Part shown: positions 32,523 to 42,524 of the stretch, piece after piece | Position numbering within the stretch: position 1 is the first letter of the stretch | How the letters are laid out: the number at the start of each line of letters is the position of its first letter | Assembly (NCBI GenBank): GCA_022315425.1 | Contig: JAIUPT010000020.1 | Location: forward strand, 1,116,001-1,180,000 | DNA length: 64,000 nt | DNA from: Pseudevernia furfuracea | Taxonomy: Eukaryota > Ascomycota > Lecanoromycetes > Lecanorales > Parmeliaceae | Direction of reading: 5' to 3' | Translations under genes and position numbers: made by a program | Notes under the pieces: model-generated | Told to the model about the DNA's origin: nothing | What the model saw: the letters and a program-made list of their open reading frames with translations, nothing else | Database searches by the model: none

Positions 32523-34732
32523 TTACAGCACGTGCCATTGACATTTATGAATCATTGGAGTATAACCTTCGTAGTTTCCGGATTGTATTCCAAAATCTGC
32601 AATTTTGACCAAGTAACTTGAGTCTTGAGAGATATGCTTTAGGGTGATTCCTAAAACGTCTCCTTGTTGCGCTTTTGCGATTTGGATGGCGTATTTGGGT
32701 ACATTTGGCTCCACAGATTCGAAGAATTGATGGAACGACATATTTTCTTGGATTCCACGGTCAAGATCAGGTCCATATATGGCAGCCCAAAAATCGTTGG
32801 TACCACCCGTCGACGCTATAATTGCTGCACTGGTAATGGTAACTGATCCATCGGATTCGACTGTCCAGCACTTCACCGTGGAATGTTCGTTTGTAAAGCG
32901 ATGGTTCTGTAGGGGGGAATACTTAGGGCGATTTTTAACTCCTGGATGAAATGGCAACAGAGTACCCCATGCTTCTGGTCTAGAACCCAATTCTTGATTT
33001 CCTATCCTTTCCAGAAATGACTATGGGATAGTGGCACTGAGGAACACAGCACCAACTTTCTCCTTTACTTCTTTAACAAAGCTCAAGTGATACTTTCCAA
33101 GAACAAGTTTGCCATCTTGTGGGGAGATTGCATCTTGATTTGGTTGGTCAACATACCAGTCAGTTGTTCCAAGTACTGACATTATTGCTTCAGCATGCCT
33201 TGCGGTACACTCTCGTTGATCACCAAGTACTAACACCTCTTGCTGCGACATGACAAGTAACGAGTCCATTCCATTTTGCATTAGTACTCCAATCAAGTCT
33301 TTTGCGCCCTGCGGAACACCTGGTATCAGCTCCTCGGTATTGAAAAATCCGAAAACCATTTGGCTGATTGCAATCATAGCGTCGAAAAGTACAGGTACCG
33401 CACTGTTAAGTGTGACGAACGTTCAGGATTTGTTGCAAATATACATGTCAGGTCGAAGGCAAGCCTCTTGAAGCGTCCAGAGAGATGTAAACCAGCCAAA
33501 AATCTATCCGTCCATTTGAGGCTCTGGCGGCTTTCTCAACCCTTTCCTTTACAGCCGTTTCCTCGAGATGACATTTTTTGAGATTGGCCAGTTGGAGATA
33601 TTGATAAGCAAACCATTGAATGATATTTTCGGTACTTTCCCAGCTCTCTATTTCATTAAACCAAACGATCGAGCTTGCTACTCCTATGAAAATAGCAGCC
33701 TGTCGAGCTATTTCCTCTTGAGCCTCTTTGCGATTGTCTTGCGGGATGCAAAGAAGATCTAGCCATACGTATGGACATGAAAGTGGAAGCTTTTTCAAAT
33801 CGTTGGGTAAACTCTCAACATGAAACCTTTTTGTTCTGTGGAATGTTCCAGTCGACACCTGGAATTCGAATTGGGGGCTTGTCTTTGGAGACTTCCCTCC
33901 ACCGGCCCCAAGTGTGACTGATAGTGACGTACTGCGGAGGTTTTGCAAGTTTCTCCACAAGAACTGTGCACTCTGACGCCACATTCCAAAGGTAACGTGG
34001 CAGCTGCGTGTCGTCTGTCTTTCTAGGACTTAGCCATGGGCATGGGTGAATGCTTGCTGAGATATGATTGCCCATCTGCTTTCTCATTTCGTCAGAGTTT
34101 GGCAAGTTATGGCCTTCGCCACCAACCAAGTTTTCTGAGATATTGGAGCGGCACAGTGAATGTGCCATTCTTTGTCATGCTGCTAGTTCTGCACATTTCT
34201 AACGTTGAGTATGCATCTGTAGCCAAGAAGTGCTCAGGGTTTCGGCACTGTTTTAGCCGCAGAACTCTTGTTGAAAGAGTATGAAAAGCTGTTCATTATA
34301 GTTTGGCCCAACATGTTTGGCTGATTTGATATTTTCGTTTGGCTCAATATCATTGCCTACCACGTCATCTCTACTATATATTAGAAATGAAGGGTGCTGT
34401 CCTGTTTCTATGCCATCATTGCCCAAAACAGCCTGTAGTTGCTTCCGAGCTTTTTCTGATGGTGGAGATGTCTGAATTTTGCCTTCCCAGCACTCAAGCA
34501 GAATTCGAAAACTATTGACCTCAGCGACAGATAGAGAACCAAACAGAGATGTTTCAAGCCCTCCGTCAGCCCAGATAGACTTTATGTGATCCCAGAGATT
34601 AAGGCCACTTAGAATTCGATCATCAGATCGATCTAAAGCAACATAAGGGCTAAATGCTTAGCAAATAGGCTATATCATCCAAGATCCTCGAGATTCTTTA
34701 TCCCAAGGCAAGAATGATTGTGGGTTCTCCAT
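32523..34732 (-). pseudogene. Decayed HET-domain (heterokaryon incompatibility) gene
   Basis: A minus-strand gene of the HET family can be followed from a probable first ATG at 34730-34732 (MENPQSFLPWDKE) to the last stop at 32523. Recognisable parts are LSGLNLWDHIKSIWADGGLE, LPRYLWNVASECTVL, PPQYVTISHTWGRWR, CPYVWLDLLCIPQDN with EIARQAAIFIGV, and WFTSLWTLQEACLRPDM. The last four are the core of the HET domain. Lesions seen: in-frame TAA 34253-34255, TAG 34199-34201, TGA 34175-34177, TGA 33423-33425 and TAG 33021-33023. There are also two one-base frameshifts, in an A5 run (33828-33832) and a T5 run (33498-33502) as read on the sense strand. HET proteins trigger cell death on non-self recognition in fungi; this copy cannot make a full protein. 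The two run-length shifts alone could be sequencing errors, but the stops could not all be. Confidence 0.85.
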
Positions 34733-35374
34733 TCTGATCCCACCAGCGTTATAAGTTTGTAAACCCAACGAAGAGGTGAAGCACAGAGAGAGGCTAGCGG
34801 GACCAAGTTATAACAATACAACGTTGCCTCTATGCGGATCTACCCAGACTATTCGGGGACCGGAGAAGGCGACGAGACCGATTCAGCTGGGGAGACGCCA
34901 GAAGAAGAATCGAGGATGATGATAAGATAGTAGGCGGAGATAGTAAGGACGAGGTAAATGATATAGATGAAGTAGGAGTCAGCTGAAGCAGGGACGATGA
35001 GGCTTAGGAGTGGCTCCTAGGAAACGATCAAGAGTACACGGTTCTACTGATTGAATGCGCATAGTTAGCCAGTGGACGGAGGAGACGACATCAGATCTTC
35101 ATGTTATAACATAGCAGGTAAAACGCTGACTTTATGTTGATGGTTCCTACGCTAAGACCTCGGAAAGCGTCCCGCCTAAAGAGCTACCTAGAAAATGCGC
35201 CTAGAACTCAGCTATAGGGTCGCTTTCCGAATATAGGGTTAGGGTTACCACTAGCGCTGTCCAGGACTTTACGTGCCGACCTCCGTATCTAGCGCCAAAA
35301 TTTCTCTAGAGCATCTTCCAATTCCCCAAGCTCCTTTCTTCAAAGCTCACGATTGAATCCACCACAACACAAAT
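34733..35374. other. Non-coding stretch with inverted repeat and telomere-like motif
   Basis: This is upstream of the HET relic and of MAM33. It is stop-rich and looks like eroded sequence. A 13-bp inverted repeat with one mismatch (CGGAAAGCG core) lies at 35161-35173 and 35217-35229. Two copies of a TTAGGG-type unit follow at about 35234-35247. No transposon protein is recognisable. Confidence 0.4.
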
Positions 35375-36608
35375 ATGTTGTCCCTCAGAAGCATATCCCG
35401 AGCTCTTCCTCGTTGTTTACCCAGGTTAGCTGCACAAAGCCAGCCAAGATTCCTCTCTACCGTCCGCCCTACCTCGTTACTCCAGCAGACATGCAAAGCA
35501 GCTTCGATACCCAGATATGCCGCATTCTCGACTTCAAGAGCGGCGCGAGAGAAGGAGGGTCAGGGTATGATAAACTTCATCTATATTCACGTAGCTGAAG
35601 CTTACAACAGATGTAGTGGACCAAGAGCTTTCCGCAAAGATCGAGTCCGAGCTGCAATTGGAGAAGGAGATGAGGGATTCTGAAAAGCTACCCTCGGGTC
35701 TCCAGGATTATCTCGACAGCAGCTCCTTTGAAGTTTGTCTACACGGTACTCCAGTCATCCAGCCTGTACTAAAGGTCCATAGCTCCACGACACCCCAGGC
35801 CAAGAAGAGGTCGTCCTAACCCGCAAATTCGGCGACGAACAGTAAGTGCCCAACCCCCTTTCCTGTCTCTCAACACTTCCCCCCATCTAACACCGCCTCT
35901 CCTCTCCCCAGTCTCCGTGTATCCTTTTCCATCGCCGACCTCAACGCCATGGACCAAGACCCCGACGACTTCCGCTCCGACCCCAACGACCCCAGCCAAG
36001 ACCCAGCCCTCTTCGACGAAGACGACGGTTCGATGCCCGAATCCGCCCAATCTGGCGGCGCCAACACGAAAGGCGCCATCAACGCCGGCCGCACAAAGGG
36101 CGGCAACATGAAAATCGCCCCCGAAGACCTCGTTGCCCCCGCGGACCGCGAGGACCTCGCCGACGACGAGCCTCCGCCTCCCGGCGAGGACGACGAACCT
36201 AGCTTCCCCGCCAGGGTGAATGTCATGATTGAGAAGGTGGGCAAGGGGACGTTGCAGATCGAGACGACGGCGCAGGACGGCGAGATTGTGATTGACAACG
36301 TCTACTTTTTCAAGGACGCCGAGCTGGCGGATGCCAAGACGGCGGAGCTGGACTGGAAGAGGAGGAACCTGTACGAGGGCCCGCCGTTTGGGAATCTGGA
36401 CGAGGATCTGCAGGTCTTGTTGGAGCGGTATCTGGACGAGAGGGGGGTGAATACCGCGTTGGCCATGTGGGTGCCCGAGTATATCGACTTCAAGGAGCAG
36501 AGGGAGTATCTCAATTGGCTGTCAAGTGAGTCAAACATCCGTTCCCCTTCCGACATCACGGCCGCTGACTCGTTTGGTGCAGATGTGAAATCATTCGTGG
36601 ATGCATAG
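35375..36608 (+). CDS. MAM33: Mitochondrial matrix acidic protein Mam33 (p32/C1QBP)
   Basis: Five exons, 35375-35564, 35611-35732, 35783-35841, 35912-36525 and 36583-36608; 336 residues. Mam33/p32 forms an acidic doughnut-shaped trimer in the mitochondrial matrix and helps mitoribosome assembly and translation. The N-terminus (MLSLRSISRALPRCLPRLAAQ) is a basic, Arg/Ser-rich mitochondrial presequence. Core motifs are DQELSAKIESELQLEKEMR, DTPGQEEVVLTRKFGDE and LRVSFSIADLNAM. A very acidic insert follows, then GEIVIDNVYFFKD, then LQVLLERYLDERGVNTALA and EQREYLNWL. The last intron is 57 nt with no stop in frame, so retaining it would simply add 19 residues. Splicing ends the protein NVKSFVDA, the family-like end. 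Confidence 0.9.
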
Positions 36609-36913
36609 GTGTAGAGTACAGCTTACTTAGCAAGTCGTTTCAGCAGCGAGTTCTCTTCCATCTTGTACCTTACCTTACCTTGCCGAGCTTTTTCCACTCC
36701 AAGCGATTCAAATGAAATACCAAAGTTTGTACTTCATTCAATACGTTTACCGGATCTTGCCATGAGGCCGCGTTTACCAATCTACCTTCGCCAGCTCGTG
36801 AATCTTTGCTTCATCATGCCTTTGTCAAATTCAGGCTCGAAATCGAAAAAAAAAAATCCCCCATTCATCCAAAAACCCCAACCTCCCTTCCAAACCATTC
36901 CAACCACCCACCT

Positions 36914-39167
36914 TCACAGCTTACTCGAGCAACACAGCGTCCCGTCCTCCCCCACCCTCCCCTCCACCGCCGGCTGCTGATGCTGCTCCGTGAGCAAGGT
37001 GCTCCGGTTGAACGCCTGGTTGCTCGGCGGCACGTCGAGCGCGGGGTTCCGGGCGAAGAAGTTGACGGGCTTGAGCGCCACGCGGACGACCTCGCAGGGC
37101 ATGACGGGGAAGTCCTCGGCGCGCGTCACGTGCTGGAGCCCGAACTGGAGCCAGAGGACGATGTCGGCGTCGACGACGGGCTCGCGGCGGCGCGCCCAGG
37201 CGCGCACCCCGGCGCCGCCGCGCGACTGGTTCGTGTACCGGCCGCCGGCGTAGAGCTCGCCGTCGCGGTACCGGGTGACGTAGACGTCGTGGTCGGCGAA
37301 CTCGGCGCGCTTGTGGTGGAAGGAGCCCGGGTCCGCCACCATCTTCTGGAAGGCCGGGGCGTGGATCTTGTAGCCGACGGCCTTGCCGTTGACGGGGTTC
37401 CGGGAGGACTCGTTGAGGATCTTGAAGGTGCGGGCCGTGGCGGGGTTGGCGTCCAGGCCGGCCGACTCGGGGACCGTGGTTTCCGAGACGGTGTAGCCGA
37501 CGCCGTGGGGGTTGAAGTCGGAGACGGGCATGGGGTGGATCTCGTCGTAGACGAGGCGGTTGGCGTGGCCGTCGATTGCCGGATCAACGCGGAGCGAGAA
37601 GATGTGCTGATGGTGGACGGCGAGGACGCCAGGGTGGACGATGGTTCCCCATGGTACCTCGACGCCTTCGTCAATGGGTTGAGTGCTGACGATGCCGGTC
37701 GCTCGGACCTCGTAGGTCAGCTCGCCCGCTTGATTGAACATGAAAGCCATGATGTACTCATAGTTGGCGACTGTGATGATCGATTGGACGACGAGTTCCC
37801 GACTTCGAACAACAGCTGCTCGGCCGGTTCGGTAGTTGGTGTGCTTCCAGCCAATGCCAGCGTCTTGCTCGTGGACGCAGATTACGTTGTCCATGGGCAT
37901 TGGCTCTCCGTTAGCGGATGCTAAGACAGCGCTCAGATAGTGGATAGAGCCCAAGCAGTCGCAGCCGAGTTTCAGATTGTTCGCCATGGCGCCTGCACCG
38001 GCGTCGCCGAGATCAAAGGCCGCTTTCTTGTGGAATGGTGGCCGGGGATCACCGTAGGGGATGTTCATGTCGGAGAGTGCCAGGCGATAAAAAATACTCC
38101 GGCCAGCGTATCGCACCTGCGACATTGAGCATTTATATAATCCCTGAAAAGTTAAAGCCAACTTACATCGTAGAGGACCATACCCTCCCTCTGGTTAAAG
38201 CCCACTCGAAACGACCATTTCTGCCATTCAACGATCTCTCCGGTCTCCCCCACTTTAGTAACTTTGAAGCTGGCACCTTCTGGCTGCACCACGTTCAATG
38301 GCTTCAAGTCGGTCCTCAAGCTTTGGTGCTCGGGAGTGTACTCATTTGGTGGCGGTATCCAAGAAGCCTGCGGCTCTTTGGTTGCATGGTCGGCGCCTGT
38401 AGGGCACATGTCAATGCGAATGACTTTGAGGTCTACACAGTCCACGACTGGAGAGATAGCGAGTGGGAATGCATAGTGATTCGAGTCCATGTTTGATGGG
38501 TCGTGTGGATCACGCATGTACAGAAAGCACTGGTACATTCGGCGGTCGTCGTTGACGCCGTCGGATCCTAGCAAAGTGAGCCACTTCAATGATTGCAGCA
38601 TGTGGAGAGAGAATACCGTAAATCCAAGGATCGCTGATGACTGCCGTTCCCTTTGGCAGGTCCAATTTGGCGATCTCAGCCTTTACTCCTTCATCCTCCA
38701 ATGCAATCTTCTCGACCAGCAAAATTTCCTCCCAGTCACCAGGACCATGGACATTTGGGCCCAGTCGGACGTTGCTCTCTACCCGCAGCTGGGAAAGGTT
38801 GACTATGGCTTCGTGAAATTTATCCTGATGTGGTGTCAGTCAGTGGTCCAAGACACAGATCCACAAGACGTCCATGTCCGGTTCAGCTCACAGTATTACG
38901 TAGATAATAGCAAACAAAAACCTTTCTATCGATGTGTGGAAGTCTACCGCCGCTATGCTCCGCGTCAAGGTAGGGCACCAATTGAGCTTTCTCGGGTTCC
39001 TCCAGAGTGATAGCTTTGAAAGCGAAGTCTGTCTTGGCAGGATATAAGCTCCTGATTAGATGTACAGATTGTTTGATTTCCGCAGCTGTTAGTGGGCAGA
39101 GAGGATGGGCAGGGATTTGCTTGACTGGTGCAGTCATTGGGGCATATGATATCTGGTCTGTAGACAT
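36914..39167 (-). CDS. Copper amine oxidase with SKL peroxisomal signal
   Basis: Four exons, 38892-39167, 38617-38824, 38167-38567 and 36914-38116, with introns of 67, 49 and 50 bp; 695 residues. The enzyme oxidises primary amines to aldehyde, hydrogen peroxide and ammonia, using copper and a self-made topaquinone. The quinone precursor Tyr is in TVANYEY (about residue 414, codon 37760-37762). The catalytic Asp is in AFDLGDAGAG. Copper ligands are the two His of VHHQHIFSLRVD and the later His in GLQHVTRAEDFPVMP. The protein ends CCSSKL, a strong type-1 peroxisomal targeting signal that would place the peroxide near catalase. The third exon has WIPPPNEYTPEHQSL. The chosen ATG gives MSTDQISYAPM. 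The last exon is very GC-rich, giving a long false open frame on the other strand. Confidence 0.93.
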
Positions 39168-41086
39168 GATGGCAATGCTTTCTTTCACTATCTTTTTAAG
39201 CAAATAGGCAAATGGCGAGCAGGAGAGGCGAGCAGGAGAGAAAAGCAGGAAAGATATAAAAATGAAGGGAAAGGTAGGTTCTTTGTAAAGTGTTAAAAGT
39301 CTATGGAATCCATGACATGACATGAGGGTTGGCAATTGGCACAGGGTACGGCTCGGTAGGAGCGGAAGCGAAGTCAAGCAAGTCGTGCTTTTGCCATTGC
39401 CTTTTGGCCATTCCCTTGCCTTAGCAGTGCCAGTCGAGCCAGTCTCCAGGTTGATCGGGGGATAGCACGACAGGCCCTAGACATCGCCGGACCCCACTCA
39501 CGGATATGCCTACCCTTTCAAGCAAAGCGTAAGCTTGAAGCCGAAGGTAAGGCAAAGTAAAGGCAAAGGTATAAGGTAGTTCAAGTCAGGTTCGGTTCGG
39601 ATAGGAGTGTTTCCTGGAATAATTAAATGGAATCCTGGAAGTAGAAGATAAGCAAGAGGGGTAAAAGGGAAGAAAAGGGCGGAAGAAGAAGGGGAAATCA
39701 CCTATCACCTCTCACCTCTCACCTCTCACACCTATCACCTATCGTCTCTCACCTCTTCTCTTGGAGCGACGACACACACATATTCAAGGTACAAGGTAAG
39801 AGAATAATGAGCATAACGCCCCCCCTTCGGCCCGACAATTTCGGGCATTTCGGGCGTTTCGGGCACATCTTTCCATCTTTTCTTTCACATTTCCATCTTT
39901 CTTCAATCTGTGCCAAGATTTCATGTGGCGTCACTTAACTCCAGTCGGAAGGTCCTTCCGACTACATGGATATCCCAGCAACCGAGAGCGAGTGTAACAC
40001 TAAGGTAGCTGCTGCTCAAGGTCAAAGTGCACACAGCATCAACTCAATAACACAAAAATTAGCCGGCCAAGACGATTTGCAGTCACATAATGTAGGTCCT
40101 CTTAATAATAATCTTTATCGCTGCACACGACTCAATCAGGTAGAAGATGCTGAAGTGTGTGTGTGTGTGTGTGTGTGTGCCACAGCCTCGGGTGGCACTT
40201 CTTTCCATAGAGAAAGTCATGCATACCTTAGGAGGCTTAGGGATAGAAAGAGTTCAAGAAGTTCAGGGTGTCAAGAACAAGTGGCAACCCTAAAAGAGCT
40301 TGGCATATATTCCATCGTTCCGGCATATGTACTTTTGGCCGGGTATCCATCAGAATAAATGAATTGACGCTTCCTATCCTATGAGTATCAACTCCGGCAA
40401 ACTTGGCTTTCTTCGCTGGGGGAAGGAAACCCCTCCCCCCTTCTATGCTGACCGTTGAAAGTCAGGCTCTTTGTTCAAGTCCGACAGTGTAGGCGCGCGT
40501 TGCCGCAAAAACGGTTGACAGTTGACACGGAATGTCCCCTAAAAGATCGTCACTCTGCCTACCATGCAAGAGATTATTCGTGCGTCAATCTTGGTGTAAT
40601 TTAGTATCCTCTGATGGAAAGAACCCAGTGTTTTCCCGGTCGATACCCACGACAATATGGCCAAATGAGAGGAAGAGAGCGAGAGCTGTATTTTGGTTGG
40701 GGGTTTAGAGAAACATAAGAAATCCCTTCATGCATGACTTTTTGCTACATTCTCTCACGAACAAAGAAGCGAGCATTAAATGCTCGGCGCACAGATATGT
40801 TGGAAAAGTTTGCAGGCATGTCACCGTCCGGGGTCGGGCTAGTTGGAGAGGGTATCTGAAAGACATCACATGCATAAATGAGGGGAAAACGGGCCAGCTA
40901 ATAAACTCCAATGACTCCAACACCACCACCGGCCCACAACCGAGAAAACCCCCCCCCCCCCCGCACACTGCTTTCAAATCAAATGCCAGAGACTCCGGTG
41001 GAGGTATGATCGACAGGCAAGACCTTACCGACCCGAGCCCCACACCCACACACCCACACCAACTCATCCCCTAAAGTACACCCTCC
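39168..41086. other. Long intergenic region with simple repeats
   Basis: This is 1.9 kb without a supported gene, upstream of the amine oxidase. It contains a pyrimidine repeat of CACCTCT/CACCTAT units (about 39699-39760), a (GT)n run of about 25 bases (40155-40179) and a poly-C run near 40950-40963. A 130-codon plus-strand frame at 39966-40358 runs through the GT repeat and is not convincing. Confidence 0.45.
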
Positions 41087-41831
41087 CTACCTCTTCACGA
41101 GAATCCAGATCGGCGCAGCCTCACTCCTCCTCTGCGTCCACCCCAACTCCGCCACCGTCTTCCTCGCATCCTCGCTCCCCTGCGTGATCGTCAACCCAAC
41201 CGTGAACCTAGCATCCCCCAACTCCTCCATTTCCGAAATGCCGTTTCGGTCTCCCGCGGGCGCACCGAGTCCCTTGATCAACTCCTCCACGGTCATCAGG
41301 GTCGGTACCTTGTGTCTGGTGAACTTGAACTGGTACGGGTAATAGCCGTCGGGGGCGTCACAGGGACGGGTCCCCTCGCCCAAGAAATGAATGGTTGCGT
41401 GTTCGCGGGGGGTGATGTAAGACCAGCCGTCCCCGTGCAGCATGTGGCCGTCGAGGTACTGCCCTGGCGGTTCGTACGACGAACCGTTTGAGCCGGACGC
41501 GGCTGGCGCTGCCGGAGCGGCCGTTGGTGCCGGTGCGGGTGGCCCCGGGGGAGGAGGAGGCCCCGGATGCAATGTTGGATGGTAAGGTCCTGTATCAAAG
41601 CTCAGCATCCGTGGATTTGTCGGCACGTGTGGGGAACTTACCGGTATGTTGCGGCGCATAGTACGGCGGTGGAGGACCGTATGCGCCGCCGAGGGGTCCT
41701 GGGTTGAAGGTGTAGTGGCCAGGGTTGGGTGCAGATGGCAGGCCCAATACGGAAGCGGTCATTCTGCCTGGAGGTATTCCGCCGTTGGGCACATTCCCGC
41801 TCAAGGTAACGTATCGGGTTTCTTCGGGCAT
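41087..41831 (-). CDS. Proline/glycine-rich protein of unknown function
   Basis: Two exons, 41642-41831 and 41087-41589, with a 52-bp intron; 230 residues. Exon 1 (MPEETRYVTLSGNVPNGGIPPG) ends at a GTAAGT donor. The phase-1 join gives HTGPYHPTLHPGPPPPPGPP. The middle is Pro/Ala-rich and probably disordered. The C-terminal half looks folded: HMLHGDGWSYITPREHATIHFL, YPYQFKFTRHKVPTLMTVEELIKGLG, FTVGLTITQGSEDARKTVAELGW, ending IWILVKR. I do not recognise the family, though the closing block resembles C-termini of other uncharacterised fungal proline-rich proteins. A 33-bp tandem repeat lies just upstream in the presumed 5' region. Confidence 0.72.
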
Positions 41832-42524
41832 GTTGGCGGGGAAGATGAAGGTATAGAGAAAGCTTTCAAGGAGAGAGGAGAATAGAAGGAGGTACTGTTG
41901 CACAAGAAGCAGGATTGGAACAGTAATGAGTTGTCCTTGGCTGATGGATGGGAAAATGCGTGGACAGATGCTGATGAGTGTTTTGAACAAAGGCAGACAG
42001 ATGCTGATGAGTGTTTTGAAGAAAGGCAGATAGATGTGCTGGAGACATACAAATATATACATACCATCCACGGCGCAGAGGAGCTATAAAAAAATGCAGC
42101 GCTCTAAATAATTGGCCACGAGTAGGCAAATTCCCCTCGCTCATGATTTGATAGATCATTGGGTGGAATGCCTTGTGATGAAACAGCCGGCCATTAGGGG
42201 GTTAACACATTCATTCGGTGTTTAACGCATTTTTTATAAATGGAGTCAAGCTTGGAAAGTGGTTCGCTCCAGACAGTGGAAACGATCGGAGGACGTAAAG
42301 GTAACTAGGCCAAATTTAAGCGTAGATGAAGCGTTTGAGGTCGCGACCCATTGGCGGCTTTATCACATCCTTCACCGTTCCCAGTTATAATTATGACGCA
42401 TGAGCATGAACCAACCCTATTCGCTGTCAAAGCGCCATCAAGTTTCAAACAAGAAAAATGATACTTCAGTAGCCGCCCTGTTGCAAGGCAGCAAGAATAA
42501 TAGTAAGACAGCAGTCACTAATAA
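41832..42524. other. Intergenic, upstream of the proline-rich gene
   Basis: The half next to 41832 contains a short tandem repeat (listed separately). The rest, up to the CFT2 stop at 42525, shows no gene. Confidence 0.4.
41964..42040. repeat. 33-bp tandem repeat, about 2.3 copies
   Basis: The unit begins ACAGATGCTGATGAG at 41964 and recurs at 41997, with only one base difference between the two full copies. A third, diverged partial copy starts at 42030. It lies about 130 bp upstream of the start codon of the proline-rich gene, so it may sit in its 5' UTR or promoter. Confidence 0.75.

Noticed and set aside
33498..33832. The HET frameshifts taken as sequencing error only
   Set aside because: They are in short homopolymers, so each could be an error, but five separate in-frame stops in the same gene favour true decay.
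36806..37924. 372-codon open frame on the plus strand
   Set aside because: It is antisense to the GC-rich last exon of the copper amine oxidase, whose catalytic motifs are all on the minus strand.
39966..40358. 130-codon frame on the plus strand
   Set aside because: It runs through a (GT)n repeat and has no family resemblance or splice support.
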